DNA of 64,000 nt from CAVONV01 sp963697355 (lineage in GTDB: Bacteria; Acidobacteriota; Vicinamibacteria; Marinacidobacterales; DATDRI01). A model generated the notes under the pieces. It did not search any database, was not told where the DNA came from, and worked only from the letters and a program-made list of their open reading frames with translations. Numbering within the stretch: the stretch's first letter is position 1; each line of letters begins with the position of its first letter. This document shows, piece after piece, positions 63,654 through 64,000 of the stretch. The stretch lies in the NCBI GenBank assembly GCA_963697355.1, contig CAVONV010000007.1, positions 62,001 to 126,000 on the forward strand. Direction: 5' to 3'. The position numbers and the translations under genes were made by a program.

Positions 63654-64000
63654 GAAACCGCTTCCCGGGGACCGGATTTCGTTTTTTTTCCCAGGAGCTC
63701 GGTCGCCCTTTGAACTACATCATCTACTTCGACTTCAAGCATGCATCGATAATCCGTTGGACACTCCTTGAGCAAACACGGACTACAGTGGACCTCTTTT
63801 CGGACGGTTCCCGAACCTTGCCCTATCGGCCCCGTCTCTCGCTCGTCCGTGGGACCGAAAACCGCCACCGTGGGAGTCCCAAGAGCTGCGGCAATGTGCA
63901 TGGGTCCGGAGTCATTCGTCACGAAAACCGCAAAAGTATCAAGAACCCCCATAAGCTCCTCGAGCGATGTCTGTCCTGACAAATCGATGGGCGAGGTCCT
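63650..64000 (-). CDS. waaF: LPS heptosyltransferase (GT9), C-terminal part, runs off window
   Basis: The last ~116 codons of a family 9 glycosyltransferase: DLSGQTSLEELMGVLDTF, VTNDSGPMHIAAALGTPTV and FGPTDERETGPIG (the E-T-x-P variant), with a Cys cluster near the C-terminus (CSPCLLKECPTDYRCM), typical of the WaaF type. The start lies beyond base 64000. It overlaps gmhB by four bases. Confidence 0.87.
   Translation of the reverse strand, partial: RTSPIDLSGQTSLEELMGVLDTFAVFVTNDSGPMHIAAALGTPTVAVFGPTDERETGPIGQGSGTVRKEVHCSPCLLKECPTDYRCMLEVEVDDVVQRATELLGKKTKSGPREAVS

Overview
The window looks like a 64 kb piece of a Gram-negative, fairly GC-rich chromosome. Evidence for this is a complete run of LPS-core heptose genes, an Omp85 outer-membrane assembly factor, many lipoproteins, complex I, and a CIRCE/HrcA heat-shock operon. 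The gene mix (tandem DUF507 genes, NamZ/DUF1343, a TIGR04283 glycosyltransferase, M81/M20/S9/GGT exported peptidases, two unusual phosphofructokinases) is most like Acidobacteriota or a deltaproteobacterial-type lineage. That placement is inference: there is no rRNA gene here. It appears to be core chromosome, with no prophage, CRISPR array or intact insertion sequence. The only mobile trace is a short IS91-like transposase remnant.

Layout. 1-5.4 kb: start of a membrane pyrophosphatase, an AGCS symporter, a YheU protein and an exported sialidase-fold protein. 5.6-9.1 kb: broken 3-methyladenine glycosylase, M20 peptidase, a 40-bp tandem repeat array and a lipoprotein dienelactone hydrolase. 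9.1-11.4 kb: aroF-tyrA (DAHP synthase, then prephenate dehydrogenase with C-terminal chorismate mutase). 11.6-17.9 kb: one very long gene joining TamB to an Omp85/TamA barrel. 18-24 kb: TPR protein, mannosyl-3-phosphoglycerate phosphatase, M48 and M50 proteases, and a small stress-envelope operon. 24-31.3 kb: ferredoxin and nuoABCDHIJKN, with no nuoEFG and no nuoLM. 31.6-39 kb: glycosyltransferase, PPi-type phosphofructokinase, lipoproteins, NamZ and a damaged plant-type phosphofructokinase. 39-41.6 kb: YbaK deacylase, then archease-rtcB, where rtcB has an in-frame TGA at its metal-binding cysteine. 41.7-44.4 kb: CIRCE-controlled hsp20-groES-groEL. 44.4-54.2 kb: dehydrogenases and exported peptidases. 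54.2-60.5 kb: sparse region with a tRNA-Asp, two DUF507 genes and a second hsp20. 60.5-64 kb: waaC-hldC-hldA-gmhB-waaF on the minus strand.

The most striking observation is rtcB. The codon for the catalytic Mn-binding cysteine is TGA, reading frame and homology continue straight through it, and 20 nt downstream is a hairpin with the loop AGGUCU, which matches my recollection of the E. coli fdhF SECIS loop. This points to a selenocysteine-containing RNA ligase. Second is the physical fusion of TamB and Omp85 in one polypeptide of roughly 2,100 residues. Third is the nine-gene complex I cluster that lacks both the NADH module and two antiporter-like subunits and is followed by a ferredoxin gene.

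Caution: several conserved genes carry single-base indels (tamB-omp85, tag, gmhB, the second phosphofructokinase). Some are clustered and some sit in short homopolymers, so part of this damage may be sequencing error rather than real pseudogenes.
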